Assembly (NCBI GenBank): GCA_021464415.1
Contig: CM038469.1
Coordinates: 2,706,501-2,770,500 of the forward strand
Direction of reading: 5' to 3'
DNA from: Lonicera japonica
Lineage: Eukaryota; Streptophyta; Magnoliopsida; Dipsacales; Caprifoliaceae
DNA: 64,000 nucleotides
Shown: piece by piece, positions 1-10,639 of the stretch
Layout of the letters: each line of letters begins with the position of its first letter
Position numbering within the stretch: position 1 is the first letter of the stretch
Position numbers and translations under genes: made by a program
Notes under the pieces: generated by a model
Told to the model about the DNA's origin: nothing
Seen by the model: only the letters and a program-made list of their open reading frames with translations
The model's database searches: none

Positions 1-1
1 A

Positions 2-1611
2 AGCCAACCTCTAGATTCTGAGGGTGAGCTACAACCAAGACATGCAACTAGGGAAGAGCTTGGGGATATCCCGCAAGATACAGGTCCATCTGATGTGCAT
101 TTCAATGATCCACATATTGTTGAAAATCCACACGCAGCGATGGCAATGTCAGAAAAAGAACAGGTTGAAAACCATGATAAATCCATTGATGATGAAAAGC
201 TTGTTCATAACACCAAATCAGATAAAGCGACACCAGTGGTCACATCAAGTCCACGCGAAAAAACTAATGGGCAATCCGAATTAGTAATGCAAGGACCTAC
301 GTTGCCTAGTAAAAATCATAGTGAGTTACATAATACAGATGAAGATGAAGAACCAAAAACGACAATTGATTCAGATGGTTTGGCCACATATGATGTAACC
401 GATGGAATGTTGTTGCAGTGCATTCGATGTAGACCAACACATGACATTGCTTATGTCAAGCGGCTGGAATTTGATCTAGCAAACTTCAACAGTCGAGACC
501 TACAGCATTCTCAATTAATAAAGAGTTATAAGTTCCAAATGGAAAGCAATCGTGACTACCATAGATCAATCGAAAGAACAAACAAGGTACATGAACTGCG
601 GATAGAGAGGTTGATGAGGGAGTTACAAAGGGAGAGGGCGAATAATGAGAGGATCTAGTAAGAAAATATAAGTTTATGGAGAAGGTTGGTCTCGTTACAA
701 ATAGAGGGCACCTCAAAGGACTATGAGCTTGCAAAAACACAATTTGAAAATAAGATATCAAGTGCAAATGACCCCGATGTACCTTCATTCGAAATCCTGT
801 CACAAGGGTTTAATGAAACTTCCAGCAACGGTAGCAACACCAACCACCAAACAGAGTTTACAAGAAGTGGTAATGATCAGTCAATGGATGCCCTTACCAG
901 AGAATTGAATTCAACGCGTGCAAAACCTGCTAAGTGTGAAGAGCAGCTTGAAACACTGCAGCAAGATAAGTTAAAAACTGTGACAGAACTTCAAGATAGA
1001 TACAATTAGCTTAAGAAGGAGTTCAACGCTCAAAAAAGAACAATAGACAGCATGCAGGATATGTGCTCAATCCTTCGTCGAAAATCCAAAGAAGAGAAGG
1101 CAAAGAGCGACGAAATAAGCAAGATGGAGGAATTGTACAAGGAATAGATCGCAAAGGCAAATCTAATGTATGAGGATGTGGTACTTAAGATGAGAGTTGT
1201 GCAAGCAAGACTGGAAACTATGCAGGTCCCTCTGCTACCTACAGATGTTGTAATCTCACCCCCAACAATGGTAAAGAATATTCGAGCCAGGCACGAAGAA
1301 GCCAGAGTGAGGAACAAGAGCAAGTTTATGGATTACTTTGAAACAACCCAGCCACGCAAGGAGAACACTGCCAATGACCTTAAGCAAGCAAGTAAAAGTA
1401 CAAGGGTAAAGCAGTTATCATCAAAGCTGAAAGGGAATAGTCTTGTCAAAGAAACTATAACAATTGATGACGAAAGTGAAGATGGCAATGTGCAGCTAGA
1501 TTGTATCAAGAAGACACCAAAGGTGAACCTAAACAGAAATAAAATCATAAAGCACCTTCCCATTGATGTCAGAACAAGGCTCGAATCACTATGGAATAAG
1601 ACCTCAAAGCA
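2..1611 (+). pseudogene. N-terminal charged/coiled-coil part of a Ulp1-type transposon gene (decayed)
   Basis: One reading frame (codons starting at base 2) stays coding-like from the window edge to 1611. It is broken by in-frame stops at 656-661 (TAG TAA), 1007-1009 (TAG) and 1145-1147 (TAG). The protein is very hydrophilic. The first ~190 codons are acidic and Ser/Thr-rich, and the rest is Lys/Glu/Gln-rich with heptad-like stretches such as EELYKE and ELQRERANNER. A donor at 1612 (GTAAGC) follows codon AAG CA, and an acceptor ends at 1683. That intron joins this part in frame to the C48 protease region downstream, so I read both as one gene. Long low-complexity N-terminal parts ahead of a protease domain are usual in Ulp1-like genes carried by plant Mutator-like elements. 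The 5' end lies outside the window. The product is certainly not made intact. Confidence 0.6.
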
Positions 1612-1683
1612 GTAAGCTTACTTACCTTCCTGTGTAACCAACAATATCCACGTCTAACTATAAATTTTAATTTAACCATGCAG

Positions 1684-2842
1684 TGCCAGAATCTAGAGCG
1701 GTGACGGAGAAGAAATCACTAGGAACGATATCCACGCCATATTGACACAGGGGCCAATGACTAATAAGGTTTGCATTAACTAAAAACTATTAAAAATGAT
1801 AAAAAAAAAATGAAAATATATATGCATTTAAATACTTAAGATTCAATTTTTGGTGCATATCATAAATTGTTATAGCCAAATGCTTACAACGGACCAACGT
1901 TTGCTCACAACGCAAACAACTATATCAGTAGTGCTGTCAACATATGCATGGGTAACTGAAAATAATTTACATAAGTGACTACTTGAGTTAATTTGATTAT
2001 TATATGATTTAAGATTATTAAAATTTCTGCTAACTATACTTTCATACGATAAATATAGATGTATGTGTGCATCGGGAGAAGATCGAGAATCAACACCATG
2101 ATATACAAAAAGCTATTGACAAGCTTGCACTTGGCAGATAAATTTTTTGTCCCAATATCACATACCCAAAAGGCGCATTTCTCAATTCTATACGTAGATT
2201 TAAATGACCTACAATGATACCATCTCAACCCATACATTAAGACCCGGTCAATGGACGGTGATAAGTACTTCAGAGATGCACTGAAAATGGTATGTCTATA
2301 CAATCTCTCCAAAAAAACATAACCAGAATAAACTCTAACGAATACTAACATGCGACACAGTTTGACTCACTACAAAAAAATTTCACGGACATAAAAAGAG
2401 ATGGTCCAACCATACTAGAAAGTGGACGACTCAATAGTAGTACATGGCATGAAAAAACTAATGCAGAGGATGAACAAGACTTGACACTGCCAGAGAGAAT
2501 GGCAATTGAATGGGTCGTTGAAAACACTTTGAACCCAAAACTCATCCTTTACCCAGGCTGCCCACAACAAAATCCAGGGAGGTAACAATCCCTGCCTTTA
2601 TATAATATTTTTTCCTTTGAATATTTTATTAACTACTATCATTATCCATTCAATTGTGACATTGCAACAGTGTGGACTGCGGCGTCGCTGTGATGTACTA
2701 CATGGGGGAACTTGCTGCAGGACATCATCTGAAAGGATGCTTTGGAAACACAATTTCGTTCGAAATAAGAGCACACTTGGTTGAACAGTTCCTCATGGCA
2801 CCAGCAAGCACCGACCCAGCAACTTTTCCAGAACCAATATAG
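1684..2842 (+). pseudogene. Ulp1/C48 cysteine-protease domain of a Mutator-like element (decayed)
   Basis: C48 proteases cleave SUMO-like conjugates; plant transposons often carry a copy. The region splits into exons with usable splice sites: about 1684-1768, an exon near 1878-1950, about 2090-2289, 2361-2581 and 2671-2842. The introns 2290-2360 and 2582-2670 are clear GT-AG. Motifs in order are ITRNDI (start of the fold), AHFSILYVDL (catalytic His; the usual Trp after it is Phe), YHLNPY (where the catalytic Asp is expected), and CPQQNPGSVDCGVAVMYYM (oxyanion Gln and catalytic Cys). TAG at 1694-1696 and TGA at 2215-2217 break the frame. The last exon ends at TAG 2840-2842. His, Gln and Cys survive, but the Asp position reads Asn. 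The exon boundaries between 1768 and 2090 are uncertain. The gene faces the transposase relic at 6250-8492, as expected if both belong to one element. Confidence 0.65.
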
Positions 2843-2980
2843 TTAGATTCGTCATTGTGCTAGTTTTAGAATATATGATATGTGACAGACACATTAAATA
2901 AAGCGTGCAAGGTCATATGCCCCCAATACGCTAGTCACAATATTAGTATGGTTTTTTTTTGCTTAATGAATGATGGTAGC

Positions 2981-3537
2981 TAGGAATGACAACGGGGCGG
3001 TTTCGGGACGGTTTTACTTAAATCCGAAATTGAACCGTTTTATTTTATCCCGAACCGAAACCACACCGAATCTGCCACAATTTTTTTTTAAACCAAAACC
3101 GCCCCGAATTAATTTACGGTTAATATAATCCGAACCGCCCCACCCCGAATATAGAAATTATGGGTTGGTTGCCCCGCCCTGCCCCAACCCGAACCGCATA
3201 ACCATTATTTAAAAAAAAATGAACAATAATAATTTCAAATAAAAGTAGCTATGTAGCATTCTTCAAATATAAGACTATATATATATATATTAGGGTTAGG
3301 TTTTTAATAGGACTATATATATTTTATATAAAATAATATTTTTATATTATATATATATATTCTGGTCGGTTCGGGGTGGATTTTATAAGGGAAAAACTGA
3401 AATCGAAACCGAACTTGCGGCGGTTTTTTTTTAAAAACCCGAAATCGAACCGGTCCAAAATAACCCGTCCCGAAACAGCTCCAAACGGATCGGATCAGTT
3501 CGGTAACTAGGCAGGTTGATTTTTTTTGCCACCCCTA
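2981..3537. mobile_element. hAT-type MITE, complete, inside the Mutator-like relic
   Basis: The element is 557 bp. Its ends read TAGGAATGACAA and, on the opposite strand, TAGGGGTGGCAA. It is bounded by an 8-bp duplication, ATGGTAGC (2973-2980) and ATGGTAAC (3538-3545), with one mismatch. The interior is rich in CGGTTCGG/CCGAACCG motifs typical of this kind of non-autonomous plant hAT element and has no coding capacity. A related sequence near 4262-4310 lacks the insertion and serves as an internal empty site. Confidence 0.8.
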
Positions 3538-4339
3538 ATGGTAACTGATGTTATTATATTTCACATGTTTCCCGACTATTATATATATAGATATTGACTT
3601 ATTTTGCTTAATATTTACCTATTTTACAAGTTTATCTACCTGGATATTATGGTGTCATATTTCATATGAATGTCCATCATATTAATACGTTTTCCCACAT
3701 TAACAAAAGACACAAATCTGCAAACAATATAGAATTAGGAGTAACAGGTATATTAATATCCCTGCCTACGATTTATGAACTTTTTCCCTGCCACTTTGAA
3801 AAATTGGAAGTAAGTGTTTTAATTTGAAGAACAATATGATATAATTCGCAGGAATGATATCTTAAATAACCAAACTCCGGTTTATACCAAAATTCAATAT
3901 GTCTCTTTCCATTATATATTAAAATAGGAGTGTCAGTTTGCGTGTACAATGGGAAAATTTAGGTCGAAGTTTTTACAAAGAAAACTTAAATTCATTATAT
4001 ACCAATTTTCATTATTTATAAGTTCCATATCGCAATCAAATGTGTCAGTTATATTACAATGTGCACAACTACATTGACCACCAACTTGCACAATCACATG
4101 TAATACCAATTTGCCATCTATATAAACTAAGTACAGCTAATAAGTTAAGCATATTGATATCATACATTTAATATGTGATAGACATGTTAAATAATGAGTA
4201 CGATATCATATGCCCCTAATACGCTTGTCAGAACATTAGTTTAGATTTTACACTGCCTTAACAAATTATGCTAGCTAATGTTATTATATTACAAATGTTT
4301 CACACAGATTACCTATATATACATGGATCATAGGCATAA

Positions 4340-5008
4340 TGCACCTACTCGTGATGGATTATAGACATATTAGGTAAAGAAACATGATGATAAATTTGCC
4401 ACAAGCAAATACTGTATATAAGATAAAGAAATGGGATTGACAACCTTTTTCTATACATATTAATATCAGACATATTGAACTACATCGAATCGATCTGAAG
4501 CCTGACTTGTAAATAACTGTAGATATAATGCACGTCGGCATTATAAAAAATACTCCCATTATGTAAATAAAAATTAGACATATTAAAATATAAAAGTTTT
4601 AAGAACGACGTATTTAATACCAATTTGGCAGATACAAATACTATGTATAAGTTAAAAAAATGGGTTTGTCCCCCTTTTTCTATACATATCAATATCAAAC
4701 ACATTGAACTACATCGAATCCATCTAAAACCTGACTTATAAATAACGGTAGATATAATGCACATCGGTATTATCAAGAATACTCCCATTTTGTAAATAAA
4801 AATTAGACATATGAAAATATGAAAATTTTAATAACAACGCATTTACTACCAATTTGCCACATACAATTAAGAAGTTGAAAAAAATTGGGCACTTTTTGTT
4901 ATGCATATTATTAACATACATATTGGACCCCATCTGATTTTTATGAAACCCGCCTTATAGTTAACAGTACGCAAAATGAACCCCTACGAGGCCAATATTA
5001 TACCCATT
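4340..5008. repeat. Imperfect tandem repeat, about 219-229 bp per unit, three clear copies
   Basis: The units end in (A)CTCCCATT or TACCCATT at about 4560, 4789 and 5008, giving periods of about 229 and 219 bp. Each carries the same order of blocks: an AATTTGCCA-like block, a TTTTTCTATACATAT-like block, ACATTGAACTACATCGAAT (copies 1 and 2) and AGATATAATGCAC. A more diverged piece with CCAATTTGCCAT lies near 4107. The open frames on the minus strand here only reflect the repeat and are not genes. The third copy is the most diverged. The repeat lies between the two convergent genes of the Mutator-like relic. Confidence 0.75.
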
Positions 5009-5280
5009 GGAACTTAACCATATTATAATATGGAACTTATATGCCCCAAATTAATTGGACTTCACATTGTAATTAGTGGTAATCATATTAGAAACAATGG
5101 TCAAATATTTAAAATAAATGAATGCACAACCATCAATCCCAACTAACAAGAGAAGTTACTTTTTCAAAAAAAAAAACTGAAGTAAACAGAAAAGTCGTCT
5201 CCCATTCATTATAAAAGCCAGGATCACAGATAAACAATCCGTCATCAACATATGAAACAAAGTTAACCGCCAAAACTTAG

Positions 5281-5730
5281 ATGGATAAACCCACAAAAAT
5301 GTCCACCACCCCCACAAAGGAGAAGGCTGACACGTCCAGGGGCAAGCAGCCTGCCCAACCAAAAACAGAGGATCATAAAGATCCCACCAAGGTAATCCCC
5401 AAACAAAAGCGTGAGGAGAGGGCAAGGGAGGATGCAATCATTGACAGGCTAGAGAAACAAGAAAGGAAAGCACTGAAGAAAAAGCGACCAAAGAAAAAAA
5501 GAAGAAAATGCCATTCAGGATCGACCCAATTGATGGACTACCAATAACCGAAAGTCCCGACCGTACTCTGCCCCTAAGCCCTGGTGTTTTTGAAGGAAAG
5601 ATAAGCCCCTATGACCCCCTCATCCGACTCTGGGAACCCGAACTTTAACAAAGAACCGCAGCGACTCAAGTGGAAAGTCGTTTTAAGAAGAAAATATACT
5701 GGCTTGAAAAGCCAGACTACCCATGTAATG
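5281..5730 (+). pseudogene. Lys-rich ORF remnant between the protease and transposase genes
   Basis: From ATG 5281 an 88-codon frame encodes a Lys/Glu-rich hydrophilic peptide ending in poly-basic KKKRPKKKR. At about 5505 the coding character moves to the neighbouring frame, which reads MPFRIDPIDGLPITE and continues LPLSPGVFEGKISPYDPLI, then stops at TAA after WEPEL and goes on as KKKIYWLEKPDYP. This looks like one decayed exon with a frameshift and a stop. It could be a third gene of the Mutator-like element or a second, truncated copy of its hydrophilic protein. I do not recognise a family. The A-rich stretch makes a chance open frame possible for the first part, but not easily for the second. 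Confidence 0.35.
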
Positions 5731-5954
5731 GTATTATTATATAATAAAATATGTTATTTCCTTTCGATTGCAATACCACACCTCTCATTGATTTGTTCCA
5801 TATTCGTCGAATCTTATGAACACGCATATCATCATGCAACCATTAAATACCATAAAATGAACAACACAGGGTGATAGATATAACTACAAAATAAACTTGT
5901 ACAGAAACCCAAATGCATGTTATAATATACCAATGAGCAAACAAATGAACATTA

Positions 5955-6320
5955 CTGCCGTTGAATGTAAAAACTAAACAATTTATTCAACTAGAAACAA
6001 ACTCAATCATAATCTGAAATAAAAATGATGATGCTGACAGAATGAAACGTTTGAAAACAAACAGACTCTTAATAGTATTGGTAAACTGAGCGACGATAAC
6101 GCCCGCCCAAACAACCACATATTCTGCATGATGATACCTATTATTGAATGCAAAAACTATACACTTATTCAATTTAAGAAAAACTCAATGTTATTATGAA
6201 ATTAAAAAGACAATGCTGAGAGTATAGAACATTAGAAAATGAAAGAACTCTAGATGAGGTTGGTACATATGCGACGATTGTGCCTGCCCACCTGACCACA
6301 CCTGCTGCACATTATAGTAC
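5955..6320 (-). repeat. Tandem duplication of the transposase 3' end
   Basis: The block at about 5961-6135 resembles 6144-6320 at a period near 183 bp. Matching pieces include TTGAATG(T/C)AAAAACTA at 5961 and 6144, AAACTCAAT at about 5999 and 6182, and CGACGAT with the following CCGCCCAAACAACCACA / CTGCCCACCTGACCACA. The right copy holds the stop and the last Cys of the transposase zinc knuckle. The left copy is a diverged duplicate beyond the stop. A 61-codon minus-strand open frame at 5987-6172 is a by-product of this duplication. Confidence 0.6.
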
Positions 6321-8492
6321 CCTTGCTTGCCTCTCCTCTGGACTTAAATCGTGAGTTACGGGGCCTCCCAGGCTGCTTCTTCGTAGCAGGCAGCCTCGTA
6401 AAGAACTCGTTATCACCAACCTCTATATCTTTGTCAATCGAAGGAACAGGAAATATAGGAAACAAATAACATTCGCGAAAGACATCAGCCCTGTAATATG
6501 GATCAACATAGTCATATATATTAAACCCTATCTGCTTGACCACTGCGAAAACATGTGCACACGGGAAACCAATAACCCACCACCTTTCACACGAACAAGA
6601 ACAATCTGCAAGGTTAACTGAGTAGTTTCCCATTTCCACAACCTCAAATAACATGACATTTGCCTGTCTAACAATCCAGTCGCACGTTTTTTTATCATAA
6701 CCCTCCAAAATGCACTCCATATTGGGGCACAAAACAGAAGCCCACTTCGAATTTGCAAGCTGCCTTTAACTTATAAGTTTCATTATCTTAACACGCACCC
6801 CATCAAACAATTGAGTTATGGGCAACTTTTTTTCCTTCATAACCTATGAATTAAAACTCTCTGCAATATTAGAGCTAAGCTCGCCGTATGTTTTTCCAGC
6901 AAAGTGAGCATTAGCCCAATGTTTTGGATGCAAGTCCTTGAGAAAATCATCAATATCACCACCCCAACCTCCTTAAGCTCTTTTATAAACCTATTAAACG
7001 AAGAAACCCTACAAGCATACGCACATTTTGTGAAAATATCTAACAGTCTCTCCCTCACCTCATGATTATGATTGCCCAAAAACTTCGACCTAATATTGTT
7101 CTTTATGTGAAAGAAGCAAAATCAATGTGGCCATGTAGGAAATGTTCTTTTAACTGCATCACGCAAACCTTTATGATAATCGAAAATGATAGTGACCACG
7201 CAACATTGAGATCTAAGAATCTTTGCAAGCTTCCCCATGAACCAAACCCAATTCTCGGAATTTTCGGAATCAACAACGGCATAACAAACATGATAAATAC
7301 CTGAAAAACAATAAAAATGATAATGTCCTCCAACATAATTCATATACCAACATTATCCCGTGAAAATAATTATACCCAACAAAACATGTGTAATATAACA
7401 AAATAGGATCACAATACAAAAATTACCTGAATCACCATTCATGCCGGTTGCAGCCATTAGGGTCCCTTTGAATTTGCTTTTGATAAATGTGGCATCCAAG
7501 TAAAGAATAGGCCTACATCTAAGAAATCCTTTAATCCAACCACCTATGGCAATAAAAATTCTGAACATAAAGGACTCGGGTTCAACTTCAAGACAACATC
7601 GCGTCCCAGGATTAGTCTGCTCAAGCAACTCAAGGTATCGAACAAGGATTATATACGATATATCGTCATCACCATGAACCTCTCGCCACGCCATCTCTTT
7701 CGCGTACCATGCATTCCAATATGGAACAGTGATCCCATATTCACGCTTCAAGTTCCTGACAACTTCCTTTGCTGTCAACAAATGATCAGAATGTACCTTC
7801 TCCGACAGAACAGACGCAACAACTTTAGATCGTACCATTTTCGACTTCCTCCCTATCATACGTCCACTGCAGGTATGCTCATTAACAAGTTTCTTGATAA
7901 TAAAGCTACCATCTAAACGTCTTAACACAGCATGGATAAACCATTCATACCCCTATGTCCCACTCTTTAAAAAAACAACTGTAACACGTGAATGATCATT
8001 CTTCTTGAAATCAACTTCGAACCCACATGCAATACAGTATTTCCCAAGTTTCATCCTAAAATCTTTTACACCTCCAAGAAAACGTTGATGAACGTGTGTG
8101 ATACAACCCTTCTATGCTTCACATAAGAAAACTCTACCACCGGACTGTTCTCGTTCGTCAACGTCAATGTCAAGGATGAATTTTGGATCAACACTGGGAA
8201 TAACATCGATTCTCAAATCACTCGGCCCCTCGGTTAGCTGAAGAATAAGTTCAACGTGCTCTACCATGACAATTGGAATAAAAGCAAACATGAATCCTAT
8301 GTCATCGTCGCACAACAAAACACAAGTCTCAGAACCAGGTAATACATACTTAACAGTAAAATCAGTCGTTGAAATCCCGGGAAACTTGGACTGAATAACC
8401 CCACACAAGTCATTGAATGACGACCCATTGTTCAAACTAAAAACAGTTGAATCATCGCCAAATTTGCATCGGAATATCACCCTGGACTCCAT
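6250..8492 (-). pseudogene. MuDR-type (Mutator-like) transposase, decayed
   Basis: The start is ATG 8490-8492 and the stop is just after CGQVGRHNRRICTNLI at 6250. Order along the protein: an N-terminal MESRVIFRCKFGDDST region of PB1/MuDR N-domain type; a FAR1/MuDR-like region (YCIACGFEVDFKKNDHSRV); RPILYLDATFIKSKF with the first catalytic Asp; IIFDYHKGLRDAVKRTFPTW with the second; HIKNNI; NIAESFNS with the catalytic Glu; a SWIM finger with CSC and CAH; and a C-terminal zinc knuckle. An intron at 7301-7426 is clean and keeps the frame. In-frame stops lie at 8112-8114 (TAG), 7953-7955 (TAG), 7122-7124 (TGA), 6844-6846 (TAG) and 6766-6768 (TAA). A one-base loss in a G run near 6965-6970 shifts the frame. 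All catalytic positions are visible, but the gene cannot make transposase. It converges on the protease gene at 2-2842. Confidence 0.88.
7301..7426 (-). other. Intron of the transposase relic
   Basis: On the minus strand the exon ends GATTCAG before GTAATT and resumes after TTTTTCAG with GTATTTATC. Joining gives NGDSGIYHVCYAV, the expected run after the first catalytic Asp in MuDR-type transposases. The length is 126 bp. Confidence 0.7.
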
Positions 8493-10256
8493 CTGGATTT
8501 TAAATAATAAGAAATAATCAAATCAAATCCAATAAAAATACAAATATGATATACACGAGAAAAATGGAACACAGCAGAACCGATGGTGCAATATGTCTAC
8601 TTTGTTGTGCGTAAGGATACTAGATAATTACAACCGACATACCAAACCACTACCTCACGGGGACAAAAAAACGTGTCTAAGTTATGAACAATCAAACATC
8701 ATACAATAAAGTATACAAACCAATCTTGTCCCACCCAAAAAGCAGTTGAGAACCATTTGATAAGTACACTGATAAACAAAAAAATATCTGAGATCAAGAT
8801 ATATAAATGGAAGTCTATGGGTTAAGAATAATATGCCTAACAACATAAAGAACTGACCTTGAAAAATTATTCCACAAACAAAATTGGTAGTTACCAACCT
8901 AAACGAATGAATAATATCTCTACCCACGCCGTCAATTCAAACTCCATAAACGACTACTCAGATTAAATGATAAGAAAACTGCAGTTACACAAAGTATAAT
9001 CACAATAATTCGCAGAGAATCCAAAAAAAAGGGCCAGTATTACCTCACTCTCACACCTGAAAATTCAACGAAACGAATAGATAGAATACACTGAATTAAT
9101 AAACCAATAAGAAGAAACGACAATGAACAAACTAAACCTTGTCAACACAAATGTGATAACTAACTCAATTCAAATCTTCTAATGGGATAAACAAATCATA
9201 CGCCCTATAACTACTTCGTACCCATCTATACATTATCAACCAGGCAACGTGCACATATATTGTAACTCATCGGATAAAAACACAAAAATTTCAAACTGGA
9301 ATTTTAACTTCAACCAAATACCATCGAAAATATTACGTCATAATAAATAATACAATATAAATATTTCTTCATATTAAATAGGGACAATAAAGTAAACTAA
9401 CATTATTTTATATAGTCAATAATTGTTTTAAAAAAAACCAAAAAATGTCCTTTGTTAAAAACTTCTCATTTAAACTAAGTCCAAAAATAGAATGTCCTCC
9501 ATTAAAACCATTAATATATTTTTGTCTTTTATTATTATTTTCTATTATATAAATTTGGGATTATTTTTCAGTAGACTTCACTTTTCACATAATTGAAGTG
9601 AAAATTATATCTCACTGTCCCTAAAATAGGTTGTATGATAAAATTTGCTATTAAAATAAATAAAAAATAAAAAGTAATTCGTTTGTTACAAATTGATAGT
9701 CACAATTTAAAAGTTAAATTTTAACTTCCATTTATACAATAATGAATGAAAAATCCCAAGTCTAAGATAGTTACAACTAGCCACTAATAAAAGGTAGATT
9801 ATTTTTACGCATGTTACGTAATATTCAAATTCGTCTATATAAAATTATTTGCGTTTATAACACTAACTCATAGTTCTAACGATTTATCTTTATCAATAAG
9901 ACTATTAATTCTTGTAAGCTGTTTTATTGTGTAATCTATCGCTGCATTAAAGTTAGGACTTTATATTTTGTTCGAAATGTTGTACTTTTATATTATTGAC
10001 TTTTTTTTTTTATTTTTTGACCCATCCAATTTTGTTAGTTTAAGCAAAAAAAAAACTAGTTCTAATATAACTGAAGAGATGGATGTATATATATATAGTC
10101 TGTTTTTGGTACAGACCAGTACGTACAGACTAATTATTTTTACGATGATTTTTTGTCATAAAAACATTAAGAAAGTGTTTTTTATAACGCAAAACCGTCA
10201 TAAAAATTATCAATTTCGTACAAACTGATCCGCACTTTAAAATTTTCGTATATATA
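8493..10256. other. Gene-poor stretch, right flank of the Mutator-like relic
   Basis: AT-rich DNA with no coding frame I can support. The right terminal inverted repeat of the Mutator-like element should lie somewhere in 8.5-9.4 kb. I cannot place it because the matching left end is outside the window. Confidence 0.5.
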
Positions 10257-10265
10257 TATTATATT

Positions 10266-10628
10266 TCAGTCTCCTTCTCTTAAGGACCGTGCATTTCGAG
10301 AAGTAAACAGTTAATTTTTTTTCATAAAACTTGGTGAAGATGATTTCTATAATGAGTAGATTATCTCCATCAAATTTCATCAAAAAAATCAAACGAAAAA
10401 TGGGTTAATTAAAAATCTAAAATTTCAACATCCAGAAATACGCATATATATCAATTTTTCAGATAATTCACTTCCTAATTATTTTTTTTTATGAAACTTG
10501 GTGGAGATGATCTACTCATTATAAATATCATCTCCTCCAAGTTTTATGAAAAATACCATCTATTTATCCCTTCGAAATAGACAGTTTTTAAGTTAATTAA
10601 TTTAAAAATGATCCTTAACAAGAGTCTG
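10266..10628. mobile_element. Mutator-like MITE, copy A
   Basis: A foldback element of about 363 bp. The left end CAGTCTCCTTCTCTTAAGGA pairs with the right end (reverse strand CAGACTCTTGTTAAGGA). The inner arms both carry TTCATAAAACTTGG and GATGAT. The arms exceed 80 bp. Flanks TATTATATT (10257-10265) and TATTAAATT (10629-10637) look like a 9-bp target duplication with one mismatch. Related to copies at 14,638 and 60,680. Confidence 0.65.
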
Positions 10629-10639
10629 TATTAAATTTT

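Noticed and set aside
4359..4933. Three similar minus-strand open frames (MGVF...IISTVIYKSGFR) that look like a small protein family
   Set aside because: They are the same tandem DNA repeat read three times. The lengths vary with decay and there is no sign of coding constraint.
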